Shown piece after piece: positions 37,204-45,512 of a DNA stretch of 60,445 nucleotides. The DNA lies in NCBI GenBank assembly GCA_002388665.1, contig DGMY01000074.1, forward strand, positions 1 to 60,445, in the 5' to 3' direction. Numbering within the stretch: position 1 is the stretch's first letter; every line of letters begins with the position of its first letter. The notes under the pieces are model-generated. The model worked only from the letters and a program-made list of their open reading frames with translations, was not told the origin of the DNA and made no database searches. This DNA comes from Opitutia bacterium UBA4506 (lineage in GTDB: Bacteria; Verrucomicrobiota; Verrucomicrobiia; Opitutales; Puniceicoccaceae). Made by a program: the position numbers and the translations under genes.

Positions 37204-38760
37204 CTAAGGAGTAACGAGGCCTTGTTTCGCTTTGTAGTCGGCAGCAAGGTCTTGCATCTGAGCCAGGGCCACCGCGTAGGCTGGGTCGTCGGCCAGGTTT
37301 CGGCTTTCGAGGGGATCCTCTTGGTAGTCGTAGAGTTCGCGGTCGAGAACGGCTCCTGTGCGGTCGCCTTCGGTGTATCGTAGATCGATCCATTCGATGT
37401 AGCGGTAGCGGTCGGAGCGCCATGCGTATCCCATGATGCGGTCTCCACCGGGGTACTTCCGGTGAAATTGGCTCACTGCGTAGTCCTTGGCGCGGGTTTC
37501 CGGATTCTCCAGCACTGGAACCAAGCTCATGCCGTCAATGTCCACGGGCTGGGGAAGTTGAGCCAGATCCGCGATCGTTCTATAGAGATCGACCAACTCT
37601 ACAGGATGCGTATACAGCTCGCTCTGCGCGACCGCAGGGTTGCCGGGTTCCGCAATCATCAGAACGGTTCTCGTCGCTTGTTCATAGTTAGTGTGTTTGC
37701 ACCACATGCCATGATCACCGAAGTGATAGCCGTGGTCACCCCAGAGGACGATGATCGTATTCTCGAGCTCCCCGGATTCTTCCAATGCGTCGAGGAGCTT
37801 GCCGAGTTGGGCGTCGACATAGGAGACACAGGCATAGTACCCGTGGATCAGGGTCTGGGCCATTTCTGAGTCAATCGTCTGTGGAGAGGATTGCGGAGGA
37901 ATGTCGAGGTAGTGGCCGTTGCGGATCTCCCAACTCGGTTGAAAGTGATAGGAGGGCGCGCCTTCGGGTAGGGAGCTGATCTTCGCCAGTTCGAAATCGC
38001 TGGCTGAATACAGGTCCCAGTATTTCTTCGGGGCATTGAAGGGGAGGTGGGGCTTGTTGAAACCAACACCGAGAAAAAAGGGCTGATCGGTGGCGGATAG
38101 TTCTTCGATCAGTCCGGCCGCGATAGCTGCAATACGCCCGTCACCGTATCCTTCATCGGGTACATCGTAAGTGCCTTCGAATGCAGGTACTCCGCCGATC
38201 GCTTTCCGCCGTGCCAGTTCCTCCCCGTAGCTGGCGGGTGGGTCGGGGAAGATCTGCCGCACCTCACTCACAATCTGCGGATTGATATACCCGAGAGCTT
38301 CATCGGGATTGCCCGGGTCCTGGAGATAGGGGCGGCTCCATGAGATGGGGTCGTCTTCAGCAGGGCCCTGAACCGAGCGTGCGTCGAATATTTTTCCGAT
38401 CCCAAGAGTCTCGTACCCGTTGTCTTTGAAGTATTGCGGTAGGGTGATCACCTCGGGGTTTACGCTCCGTATTTTGGTCGAAAGATCCCAAACTTGCGTG
38501 CGGTCTGGCCGCAAGCCGGTTAGTAGACTGGCCCGGGAGGGACCGCATACCGCCTGTTGTGCGTGAGCATTGGTAAAGGTAACCCCCATTTCTGCCAGAC
38601 GGTCGAAATTAGGTGTTTTGGCAATGGGATCTCCATAACTCGACAACACTGGTTTGAGGTCGTCGACCGAGATGAAGAGTACATTGGGCCGATCACTCGA
38701 CCCTCCCCAGAGTACCGCCGGTAGCAACGCCAGAAGAAACAGTCTTTTAGGGGAATTCAT
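37204..38760 (-). CDS. S1 family sulfatase (iduronate-2-sulfatase-like)
   Basis: A 518-residue exported sulfatase with an N-terminal signal peptide (MNSPKRLFLLALLPAVLWGG). The formylglycine motif is CGPSR with Cys72. Metal ligands Asp33-Asp34 are in ISVDDLKPVLSSYGD and others in VLWGDHGYHFGDHGMWCKH. The order TGLRPDRTQVWDL after the active site resembles iduronate-2-sulfatases (S1_7). Activation needs a formylglycine-generating enzyme encoded elsewhere. It would desulfate algal or animal polysaccharides in the periplasm. The end lies 12 bp from the convergent glycosidase. Confidence 0.93.
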   Translation of the reverse strand: MNSPKRLFLLALLPAVLWGGSSDRPNVLFISVDDLKPVLSSYGDPIAKTPNFDRLAEMGVTFTNAHAQQAVCGPSRASLLTGLRPDRTQVWDLSTKIRSVNPEVITLPQYFKDNGYETLGIGKIFDARSVQGPAEDDPISWSRPYLQDPGNPDEALGYINPQIVSEVRQIFPDPPASYGEELARRKAIGGVPAFEGTYDVPDEGYGDGRIAAIAAGLIEELSATDQPFFLGVGFNKPHLPFNAPKKYWDLYSASDFELAKISSLPEGAPSYHFQPSWEIRNGHYLDIPPQSSPQTIDSEMAQTLIHGYYACVSYVDAQLGKLLDALEESGELENTIIVLWGDHGYHFGDHGMWCKHTNYEQATRTVLMIAEPGNPAVAQSELYTHPVELVDLYRTIADLAQLPQPVDIDGMSLVPVLENPETRAKDYAVSQFHRKYPGGDRIMGYAWRSDRYRYIEWIDLRYTEGDRTGAVLDRELYDYQEDPLESRNLADDPAYAVALAQMQDLAADYKAKQGLVTP

Positions 38761-38862
38761 GGTGTAGTTGATGGAAGGGGGAATAATTCTCCCATATTCA
38801 GTGTCAAACAGGGCAAAGGGACGATCCGGAAGTCGGTTTACGAGTAAAATTTGATGACTGCT

Positions 38863-38892
38863 TTGATCAGAATTCTATCCCTATCCTATATC
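38863..38892 (+). promoter_or_regulatory. Weak promoter candidate upstream of the DUF1801 gene
   Basis: TTGATC (38863-38868), an 18-bp spacer and TATATC (38887-38892) give a partial sigma-70 match 42 bp before the DUF1801 start codon. Confidence 0.3.
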
Positions 38893-38933
38893 ACTTAGTT
38901 GAAGTTTTTCGGGTCTTTGCTTAAAAAATCCGG

Positions 38934-39278
38934 ATGGATCCACATGTAGAAGAGTATTGCTCGATGGTTCATCCGGAGCGTAGCGAGATGTTCCGGGAGT
39001 TATTTGAGTTGATCGCTTCTTTTGATGACGCGGTCGAGGTGACTATGCTCTACAAGATGCCTACGTTTCAACTCCGAGATGGCTGGGTAGCCCTCGCGAA
39101 CCAAAAGAGCTACATTAGTCTATACACTTGTGATCGTCGTCATATCGAAAGCTACTGCACGAAGCATCCCGAGGTGAAAGCAGGGAAGGGATGTCTCAAT
39201 TTCAGGAACGGTGATTCTTTGTACAAAGCTGATCTTCTTGAGGTAGTTGCGAGCGCCCTACACAATCCAAAGGGCTGA
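38934..39278 (+). CDS. DUF1801 (YdhG-like) family protein
   Basis: A 114-residue protein matching the small DUF1801 fold: DDAVEVTMLYKMPTFQLRDGWVALANQKSYISLYTCD, followed by KAGKGCLNFRNGDSL. Function is unknown in general; some members bind metal or organics. It starts 173 bp from the divergent sulfatase gene. The upstream region contains an imperfect GGGGAAT/ATTCTCCC palindrome around 38775-38795. Confidence 0.8.
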   Translation: MDPHVEEYCSMVHPERSEMFRELFELIASFDDAVEVTMLYKMPTFQLRDGWVALANQKSYISLYTCDRRHIESYCTKHPEVKAGKGCLNFRNGDSLYKADLLEVVASALHNPKG

Positions 39279-39503
39279 TCGGATAAGGCTGTTGATCGAA
39301 TCGGATGATTCTTATTACGGAAGCGATTTCTCTACAGGATTACCGCACTCAGCAGGTATAACTTTCGGTGGGTTCGTGACAGCGAGGGCGGTAGTTACCA
39401 TGAATATTAGGAACCGGAATCGTTTCGGACACTTGGGGTAATACCTGTATTTTCCGCAGTGTGGAGGGTTGGTGATCGGCTGGCGGTGGCTTAGGTTTCG
39501 CCA

Positions 39504-41183
39504 GTGAAGACCAAAGTACATTCCTCTCCAGTCGCTCCGTCATGTCCGGTGGAAGATCCGGTAATCCTGTTCACTAGCGTGTTCGGGCCGTTCTCTCAGG
39601 ATGATGAGTATGGGAGTCGAGCGATCAACCCGATGGAGCTGTACCAGAACCAGGTTACGCGGGTTCAGGGTCCGTTCTCTTTGCGCATGTTTCATCGATC
39701 TTGGGGATTGATGTTGATTCGCGATAACGTTGAGTGCCGTAGTACTTTGTTGGATTTCCCGAGCCGGGAACGATTCATCGAAGAGTTGAAATATCATCGC
39801 TATGGTGTGGTGGCGATCAGTGCGATTCCTCCAAACTTTCTGAAGGTGAGCGAGATGTGCCGCCTCATTCGTCTTCACCTTCCGGACGCTCGAATAGTCG
39901 TAGGCGGTCATATCTCGGGGGTCGCCAACCTGCAGGAGCGAACAGGGGCCGATTATATCGCCCGTGGTGAGGGAGTGAGTTGGATGAGGCAGTTTCTCGG
40001 CGAGGATACCGAACGCCCGATTCGTCACCCTCGGATCTTGTCTGGCATCGGAACTCGCACGATGGGGATGAAGATGAGAGAGAAGCCGGGGGACGTTGCT
40101 GCCACTTTGATCCCTTCTGTGGGATGCCCCATGGGGTGCAACTTTTGTGCGACGTCTGCCATGTTCGGTGGTAAGGGCCGTTTCATCAATTACTACCAAT
40201 CCGGAGACGATTTGTTCGAGGAAATGCTGGGCTTGGAGCGAGATATGAGAGTCCGGTCATTCTTTGTGATGGATGAGAACTTCTTGTTCCATCGTCGCAG
40301 GGCACTGCAGTTGCTGAAGCGGATGAAAGAGCACCGAAAGAGTTGGTCTCTCTATGTGTTTAGTTCTGCCAATGTTCTGAAGTCCTATAAAATTGAGGAG
40401 TTGGTGGGTTTAGGGATTTCATGGGTTTGGATGGGGCTCGAAGGGAAGGGAAGCCAATATGCGAAACTTGCCGGCGCTGATACTCGCTCTTTGGTTCGCG
40501 AGCTCCAGTCTCATGGGATCAGTATCCTCGGCTCTACGATCATAGGGCTGGAAGAGCATACGGCCGAGAATTTGCCTGACGCGATTGAGTATGCGGTCAG
40601 TCACGACACTGAGTTCCATCAATTCATGTTGTACACGCCTGTGCCCGGCACTCCTCTCTATGAGGAACATCGAAAGGCGGGGACACTAATCGATCCGGAG
40701 GGAATTCAACTGTCCGACGCTCATGGTCAGTTGAAATTCATGCACCGTCATCCAAATTTGGCACAGGGTGAGGAATCAGGATTTCTCCTTCAAGCCTTTC
40801 AACGGGACTTCGAGGTCAATGGTCCGAGTGTCTTGCGCATGGCCAGAACTCTCCTTCGGGGTTGGAAGAGGTATGGGAAATGCGAGGACAGGCGGGTGCG
40901 GGAGCGATTTCGGAGAGAGTCGCGACTACTGCCTATTCAATACGCTGCAGCGGTGGCAGGCGCTCGACGCTGGTTCCGGAAGGACCCGGAACTTCGTGGG
41001 AAACTCGATGACCTCCTCCGTGAGATAAAGCAGGAGTTTGGAATTCGGGCGAGGGTCGCAGCAGGTTTCGGTCGCTTCTGGGTCTATCGCCTCCTTAAAG
41101 CCGAGGAGCGTCGGCTTCAAAATGGCTTCATCCTCGAACCACCAACGTTTCGTGAAAGTAGTCTCGATGCAGTCTCCGCGTGA
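39504..41183 (+). CDS. Radical SAM protein with degenerate B12-binding-like N-terminal domain
   Basis: A 559-residue protein. The N-terminal 180 residues have the Rossmann pattern of cobalamin-binding radical SAM enzymes (VVAISAIPPNF, DARIVVGGHISG, YIARGEGVSW), but no DxHxxG motif for base-off B12 is visible. The radical SAM cluster cysteines are Cys208, Cys212 and Cys215 in GCPMGCNFC, followed by a TIM barrel (FFVMDENFLFHRRRALQLLK; WVWMGLEGKGSQYAKL). A helical C-terminal region of about 150 residues is unassigned. The substrate is unknown. The GTG at 39504 is the chosen start; it stands apart from its neighbours. Confidence 0.85.
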   Translation: MKTKVHSSPVAPSCPVEDPVILFTSVFGPFSQDDEYGSRAINPMELYQNQVTRVQGPFSLRMFHRSWGLMLIRDNVECRSTLLDFPSRERFIEELKYHRYGVVAISAIPPNFLKVSEMCRLIRLHLPDARIVVGGHISGVANLQERTGADYIARGEGVSWMRQFLGEDTERPIRHPRILSGIGTRTMGMKMREKPGDVAATLIPSVGCPMGCNFCATSAMFGGKGRFINYYQSGDDLFEEMLGLERDMRVRSFFVMDENFLFHRRRALQLLKRMKEHRKSWSLYVFSSANVLKSYKIEELVGLGISWVWMGLEGKGSQYAKLAGADTRSLVRELQSHGISILGSTIIGLEEHTAENLPDAIEYAVSHDTEFHQFMLYTPVPGTPLYEEHRKAGTLIDPEGIQLSDAHGQLKFMHRHPNLAQGEESGFLLQAFQRDFEVNGPSVLRMARTLLRGWKRYGKCEDRRVRERFRRESRLLPIQYAAAVAGARRWFRKDPELRGKLDDLLREIKQEFGIRARVAAGFGRFWVYRLLKAEERRLQNGFILEPPTFRESSLDAVSA

Positions 41184-41217
41184 TTTGACTATGGGCCGTA
41201 GAATAGCGGATGGCTTT

Positions 41218-41265
41218 CCACGACCGTTCCGCTAGCAGAGTTGTCCTCTCGGAACGTTCGTGTGG
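41218..41265. terminator. Candidate bidirectional terminator hairpin
   Basis: CCAC-GA-CCGTTCCG pairs imperfectly with CGGAACGTTCGTGTGG around an 18-nt loop, giving a 7-bp perfect inner stem and a 4-bp outer stem. A T-rich TTTGGAGTTTTT follows on the plus strand. It lies between the radical SAM gene and the convergent DUF5069-like gene. Confidence 0.4.
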
Positions 41266-41303
41266 AGACTTTGGAGTTTTTCCGAGTTTCAAATTGTATG
41301 TTC

Positions 41304-41777
41304 TTAGGTCAGCAGAGAGTGGATGGATCGCCAGTCATCGAGATTGTTCAGCATGATGGAATCATCGATGGGCGAATCCTCGGGCAACTCGTTTTCTGCC
41401 AGCATCTTCTTGCGTGAGCTGTCGCTCTTTTTCCGGTCAACTACGATGGTGTTGACCCGCTCGATGTTTTCGGGACTCACGTCCGCGTTGGGCTGCTTGC
41501 GGATCCAGTCTTCAAACGCCAAATAGCTCGGCTGTTCCTGGGAGATAAATTCGCGCGCGAGATCGGGATCCACTCCCAATCCTTCGAGGACCATGTAGTC
41601 AAACCCGGGGCGAATGTCTTTGTATCCTGCGGGAAGGCGGTCTGTTGCTGCTAGCAGGGCCTTGAGCCACAGGCGTGGAAGGTGCATGACACCGAGTGGT
41701 CCAGTGGTTCCAGAACTGATTAGAGGGATGATGGTTTCCATAGCGATCGTGTTGAAATACTCGGGTTTTGTGGGCAT
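41304..41777 (-). CDS. DUF5069-like protein of the ars operon
   Basis: A 157-residue protein. The segment LPRLWLKALLAATDRLPAGY, then PGFDYMVLEGLGVDP and YLAFEDWIRKQ follow the spacing of DUF5069 proteins; assignment is by pattern only. It starts 5 bp after the arsA stop and so belongs to the arsD-arsA transcript. No metal-binding cysteines are seen. Its function in metalloid handling, if any, is unknown. The C-terminal 50 residues are polar and acidic (LPEDSPIDDSIMLNNLDDW). Confidence 0.7.
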   Translation of the reverse strand: MPTKPEYFNTIAMETIIPLISSGTTGPLGVMHLPRLWLKALLAATDRLPAGYKDIRPGFDYMVLEGLGVDPDLAREFISQEQPSYLAFEDWIRKQPNADVSPENIERVNTIVVDRKKSDSSRKKMLAENELPEDSPIDDSIMLNNLDDWRSIHSLLT

Positions 41778-41782
41778 ACGCC

Positions 41783-43525
41783 TTAGGCCAAGGCCGGTCG
41801 GTCGGCTCTTAGATAGGGAATAATGGCGGTGCGGCCACTGAGGTTGTCGACGACTTCGTGGAGATAGCCGTACTCGTGACGCTGTTTCGCCCGTATCAGC
41901 GGATCGTTCGAATCGAGTCCATAGAAGGTGCGGTTGATCACCCATGCCCATGGCTCGATGCCCGCGCGTCGAAGGTCCTCTTGGAGGGAAGCCGCTTCGT
42001 GTACCGGTGTGGCTTCGGGTAGTGTAACGACCAATACACGTGTAAAGGATGGGTCGCGAAGACGTGGTAGCAGTTCGCGCACGTCCTCCGAGAGTTCACT
42101 CGTGTTGCGTGAAACTTCCTTGTGATAGGCTTCTGTGGTGTCCAAGAGTAAGAGGGTGTGGCCGGTGGGTGCCGTATCGAGAACGACAAATTGGTCGGTT
42201 CCTTTGGCAACCGTCCGGGCAAAGGCTGTGAACACTGCGATTTCTTCGATGCAAGGCGAGCGAAGCTCTTCTTCGAGGAGTTCACGAGCTTCGGCGTCAA
42301 GATTCGCCCCAGTTGTCGCAAGGACGTGGGCTACGTGCCGTTCAGTTTCCTTTTTGGGATCGATTGCTTCGACAGTGAGGTTCTCAGGTAATTCGCTGAA
42401 CTGTCCGGTCACGTGGTCGGCGGGATCGGTTGTCGCGAGTGACACCGAATGACCGCGGCTTGCGAGGCGCCGGGCAATCTCAACCGCGAGGGTGGTCTTT
42501 CCCACGCCGCCTTTCCCCATGGTCATGATCACGCCGTGGCCAGTTTCGGCGAGTTCCTCGACTAGTGTGTCGAGGTCGTCGGCCTTGAGATCTTGGGGAG
42601 GAAATTTCGCGATATCCAGAGATACGGGTTCACTTTGATCAGTGTGGGTGAGGGATCGAATTCGATCGATTCCTACGGCACCGGTTGGGCGGAAGGGGAT
42701 CTCGGTGCAAGGCAGTGTGCGGATTGACTCCGGGATGCTTTCGAGAGCGTCCCGGTGAGATTCTGCCAGCGAAGAGGCCAGGGGGTCATCACTCCGGCCC
42801 GCTTCGAATACCGCGTTGACGATCAATCGCTGGTTGTTGAGTCCGGCCTCACGGAGCTCTCCTCCGGCTCGAGCGGCTTCCCGGAGCGATGCCGGTTCAG
42901 CTCGGGCCACCAGTACCAAGACTGTGTGAGTGGGGTCTTTGAGGGTCTCGACGGCGCAGCTGTAGATGTCTTTCTGTTCTTTCAGTCCAGAGAGCGGGCC
43001 GAGGCAGGAGGAACCGGTTTTGTTTTCCGCGATGAAATCGTTCCAGGCCGCTGGAAGATTGAGCAGTCGCAAGGTGTGACCGGTGGGTGCCGTATCGAGT
43101 ACGATGTGATCGAAGTCTTTAATTTCCTCAGGGTTGCCGATGAGGCGGGAAAACTCATTGAAGCTAGCGATCTCAGTGGTGCAGGCCCCGGATAGTTGTT
43201 CCTCGATATTGGCCACCGCAGTCACGGGGAGAACTCCTCGGTACGGTCCCACAATACGCTCGCGATAGGCGGCTGCCGCTTCGTCCGGGTCGATGTTCAT
43301 GGCAAAGAGCCCAGGCACCCCTTCGACGGCTGTCGGTTGGCCCGACAGTTTGGTTTCCAATACTTCGTCGAGATTTGAGGCGGGGTCCGTACTGATCAAT
43401 AGTACCCGCTTGCCGGCATCCGCCATGGCTACACTCTCAGCGCAGGCCAACGACGTTTTTCCGACTCCTCCTTTTCCCGTGAAGAAGAGGAAGCGTTCGC
43501 GAGATTCAAGCGTTTGTGAGTGCAT
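41783..43525 (-). CDS. arsA: Arsenite-stimulated pump-driving ATPase ArsA
   Basis: A 580-residue tandem ATPase. The first P-loop GKGGVGKT is at residues 17-24, the second TMGKGGVGKTT near residue 335, each followed by the DTAPTGHTL signature. The three metalloid-binding cysteines are present in SGACTTEIA, TGSSCLGPL and SPCIEEIA. It would energise an ArsB-type or Acr3 exporter and receives As(III) from the ArsD chaperone encoded 12 bp upstream. The efflux permease is not in this window. Confidence 0.96.
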   Translation of the reverse strand: MHSQTLESRERFLFFTGKGGVGKTSLACAESVAMADAGKRVLLISTDPASNLDEVLETKLSGQPTAVEGVPGLFAMNIDPDEAAAAYRERIVGPYRGVLPVTAVANIEEQLSGACTTEIASFNEFSRLIGNPEEIKDFDHIVLDTAPTGHTLRLLNLPAAWNDFIAENKTGSSCLGPLSGLKEQKDIYSCAVETLKDPTHTVLVLVARAEPASLREAARAGGELREAGLNNQRLIVNAVFEAGRSDDPLASSLAESHRDALESIPESIRTLPCTEIPFRPTGAVGIDRIRSLTHTDQSEPVSLDIAKFPPQDLKADDLDTLVEELAETGHGVIMTMGKGGVGKTTLAVEIARRLASRGHSVSLATTDPADHVTGQFSELPENLTVEAIDPKKETERHVAHVLATTGANLDAEARELLEEELRSPCIEEIAVFTAFARTVAKGTDQFVVLDTAPTGHTLLLLDTTEAYHKEVSRNTSELSEDVRELLPRLRDPSFTRVLVVTLPEATPVHEAASLQEDLRRAGIEPWAWVINRTFYGLDSNDPLIRAKQRHEYGYLHEVVDNLSGRTAIIPYLRADRPALA

Positions 43526-43537
43526 CGATCTCTCCGT

Positions 43538-43987
43538 CTAGCAGCAAGAACTACCGCCGCAGCAATCACTCTCTTTCTGGGAGGTTTCCTCTGTGCAGCA
43601 GTCCTCGCCGTCACCACAGCAGTCCTCGTCGTCACCACAGCAATCGGCCTCGTCGTCACCACAGCAATCGGCCGCTTGTTCTACGATCTTCTGAAGCTGA
43701 GCTGCGGTCGGGTAGACTCCTTTCATCACGAGTTCGCCGTCGACTAAAATGACGGGAAGTGCGTCGGGTCCGTCAGTTTCGAGAATCTTTTTGACGATGG
43801 TGTTCTCCGCAAACGCACCGGGCTCTTGGGCGAGGTTGTACCGGACAACGGTGGCCTCGTTCTGTAGTTGTTTTACCGTGCTGGCGAATTCCGAGAGGGC
43901 GGAATCAGGTGCGGGACCGCAGACGCCGGTTGAACAGCAAAGGGCAGGATCAAAGACTTCGATTTTCTTTTTTGTGGATGTGTTCAT
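43538..43987 (-). CDS. arsD: Arsenite metallochaperone ArsD with expanded cysteine tail
   Basis: A 149-residue protein. The ArsD thioredoxin-like core has FDPALCCSTGVCGP (Cys17, Cys18 and the following Cys) and DALPVILVDGELVMKGVYPT. Typical ArsD ends with one or two CC pairs; here the tail has six CC pairs separated by acidic Gly/Asp-rich spacers. In the DNA these arise from 21-24-bp tandem repeats at 43600-43665. ArsD hands As(III) to ArsA and can weakly repress the operon. It is the first gene after the promoter at 44115-44143. Confidence 0.95.
   Translation of the reverse strand: MNTSTKKKIEVFDPALCCSTGVCGPAPDSALSEFASTVKQLQNEATVVRYNLAQEPGAFAENTIVKKILETDGPDALPVILVDGELVMKGVYPTAAQLQKIVEQAADCCGDDEADCCGDDEDCCGDGEDCCTEETSQKESDCCGGSSCC
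43600..43665. repeat. In-frame tandem repeats encoding CC modules of ArsD
   Basis: Two near-identical 21-bp units (43600-43620 and 43621-43641) are followed by a 24-bp variant (43642-43665). Each codes for an acidic spacer plus a Cys-Cys pair. Lengths are multiples of three, so expansion or contraction keeps the reading frame. Confidence 0.85.
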
Positions 43988-44095
43988 CAGGTTTTTATGG
44001 GTGAGGGAATTCAGGTTGCGAGTACTTGGAGTCCAGTGGATTGCAGGTGCTCTGTGAGGGTCCGCTGCGCCTCCGATTTAAGAAGACGAGCGCGG

Positions 44096-44143
44096 AAATA
44101 CTTTCAAGTATTTATATATACCGAATATGGAATATTCCGTCAA
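44096..44143 (-). promoter_or_regulatory. arsDA promoter with two palindromic operator candidates
   Basis: On the minus strand TTGACG (44138-44143), a 17-bp spacer and TATATA (44115-44120) form a strong sigma-70 promoter. The spacer contains the perfect palindrome GGAATATTCC (44129-44138), touching the -35. Just downstream of the -10, where transcription would start, is AAATACTTTCAAGTATTT (44096-44113), an 8-bp perfect inverted repeat. Either could be a repressor site. The leader to the arsD start is about 120 nt. Confidence 0.75.
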
Positions 44144-44246
44144 ACGCATTTACGGAAGATTTGGAAGTTTTCCCCGTTCCGCGAATGGGTGAACTCCGAA
44201 ATCTCCAGACCTTCGGTCTAGAGTCGCTCTGAGAGCAGGGTGGAGC

Positions 44247-45092
44247 CTAGGCTCTGCCAGCCTTTTCTTTCTCGAGCCACCGTTCGATGCGACTGATTGC
44301 ATCGGGGCGCTTTGGGTCGTCCGGTTTCATCCGGTTGAGTACGTTCAGCGCGGTTTCGGCATAGTCGATGGCCGTGGCGCTGAAGATTTTATCGAGTTCC
44401 GCGTGATTGATTTCGCCTTCGCGGATCATTTTACGGGCTTCAGCTTCAATCTCGACCGAGGATCCTCCCATCGAGCCGCCCCCGCTTCCTTTCCCAGGTG
44501 CACCTCCACCTCCGGCACCGCCTTCGCTGCCTCCGGTTCCACTTGGGGTACCGTCCGTTTCGACGGATTGGCTGCCGCCGCGAGCTTCGCGCTCGATTCC
44601 GGCGGGGTATTGTTTTCCGTCCTTTCCAGTCACGTGGGTGCGGCTTTCCAGTAGATCCTGCTTTTCCATGTCGATGCGGGTACGACGCACGAGATCAGTG
44701 GAGATTTTGCAGAGTTCGGCGATGACGGAGTTCGACATTTCAGGCCATTCTCCCAGCGCGATCTCCGCTGCATTGCGCTTGTCGGCATTGGATCGATAAA
44801 TGCCGTTGGTGGCATTCGCCCCCAGGGAGTGCCGGAGCGCATCCGTGCGGGAGCCTTCGCGAACCTCAGTCGATATACATTCGTAGGCGTTGCGCTGTGC
44901 GGCTAAATATCGGTGGAAGCCATCGGCCAACCAGTATTTGCTGCCGTCATAATAAGTGATGACTGGAGGGAACTGGGCGCCTTCTTCCATCGCTTCCCCG
45001 TAGCTGGAAATCGCTTCGTCATTGGTGGCTACACGGGCCTGTGTCCCTCCGTAAATATCAATCTGATCGAGTGGTAGTTCTATCGTTTGCAT
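44247..45092 (-). CDS. ParB-like N-terminal domain protein (solo)
   Basis: A 281-residue protein. The N-terminal ParB/Srx domain shows LPLDQIDIYGGTQARVATN, PPVITYYDGSKYWLADGFHRYLA (a GFHR in place of the usual GERR box) and a helix-turn-helix-like region (EWPEMSNSVIAELCKISTDLVRRTR). A long Gly/Ser-rich linker follows (about residues 185-220), then a helical C-terminal domain. There is no parA neighbour, so a role in chromosome partition is unlikely. Such solo proteins are common in mobile or accessory DNA. The ATG at 45092 is preferred. It lies beyond the ars promoter. Confidence 0.75.
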   Translation of the reverse strand: MQTIELPLDQIDIYGGTQARVATNDEAISSYGEAMEEGAQFPPVITYYDGSKYWLADGFHRYLAAQRNAYECISTEVREGSRTDALRHSLGANATNGIYRSNADKRNAAEIALGEWPEMSNSVIAELCKISTDLVRRTRIDMEKQDLLESRTHVTGKDGKQYPAGIEREARGGSQSVETDGTPSGTGGSEGGAGGGGAPGKGSGGGSMGGSSVEIEAEARKMIREGEINHAELDKIFSATAIDYAETALNVLNRMKPDDPKRPDAISRIERWLEKEKAGRA

Positions 45093-45302
45093 GGGAAACG
45101 GGCTGTTCTGATCGATCGCCCGCCGGATGACAACGGGAGAATGAAATTTTTCATTCACGGCCGCCGTTTTGCTGGTCGGTGGAGGCGCGTAGCCGTCGTT
45201 CGCCCTAGGAATTTTGGATCCTTGGGACTGGGGCCGGACGGATCCTGTCTTCGAATCCCCTGCTGTAGAGAGGGCCTTCCACCCTAGAGCGGGCCCGCGA
45301 TT

Positions 45303-45370
45303 TTGAATCGATTTGTGATCGCTCGGAGACCGGAGACTGTGGCAGCATTTTTCGCTATGAAGCTTCAGCG
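45303..45370. repeat. Left copy of direct repeat shared with the AI-2E transporter 5' end
   Basis: Bases 45317-45370 are identical over 54 bp to 59182-59235, and 45303-45316 match 59168-59181 at 10 of 14 positions. The right copy spans the upstream region and first codons of the AI-2E transporter gene. The spacing is 13,865 bp, same orientation. Confidence 0.92.
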
Positions 45371-45512
45371 GGAAGGACCGGACTCCTTGCCGCTGATCAT
45401 AGTCGATGGGGAGATTGGCCTCAAGGGAGTTTATTCCACAGTGGAGCAGATGGCTTATTGGGCGGGGCTTCGGTTATCGGGTGACTGCTGTGGCGGTAGT
45501 TCTCGTTGCTGA
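45357..45512 (+). pseudogene. Chimeric arsD 3' remnant fused to AI-2E gene start
   Basis: A 51-codon reading frame. Its first five codons (MKLQR) and upstream sequence are the duplicated start of the AI-2E transporter gene. From EGPDSLPLIIVDGEIGLKGVYST onward it matches the C-terminal part of ArsD (DALPVILVDGELVMKGVYPT in the intact gene) and ends GDCCGGSSRC. It has the ArsD core end and one CC pair but none of the N-terminal metal site. It is best read as a rearrangement product rather than a working gene, though it is open and has the transporter gene's upstream sequence. Confidence 0.8.

Noticed and set aside
39540..40199. 219-codon minus-strand frame opposite the radical SAM gene
   Set aside because: It overlaps the intact radical SAM reading frame and has no recognisable domain.
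45220..45285. tRNA-like TTCGAATCCC near 45251
   Set aside because: There is no cloverleaf pairing around it and no acceptor stem could be drawn.
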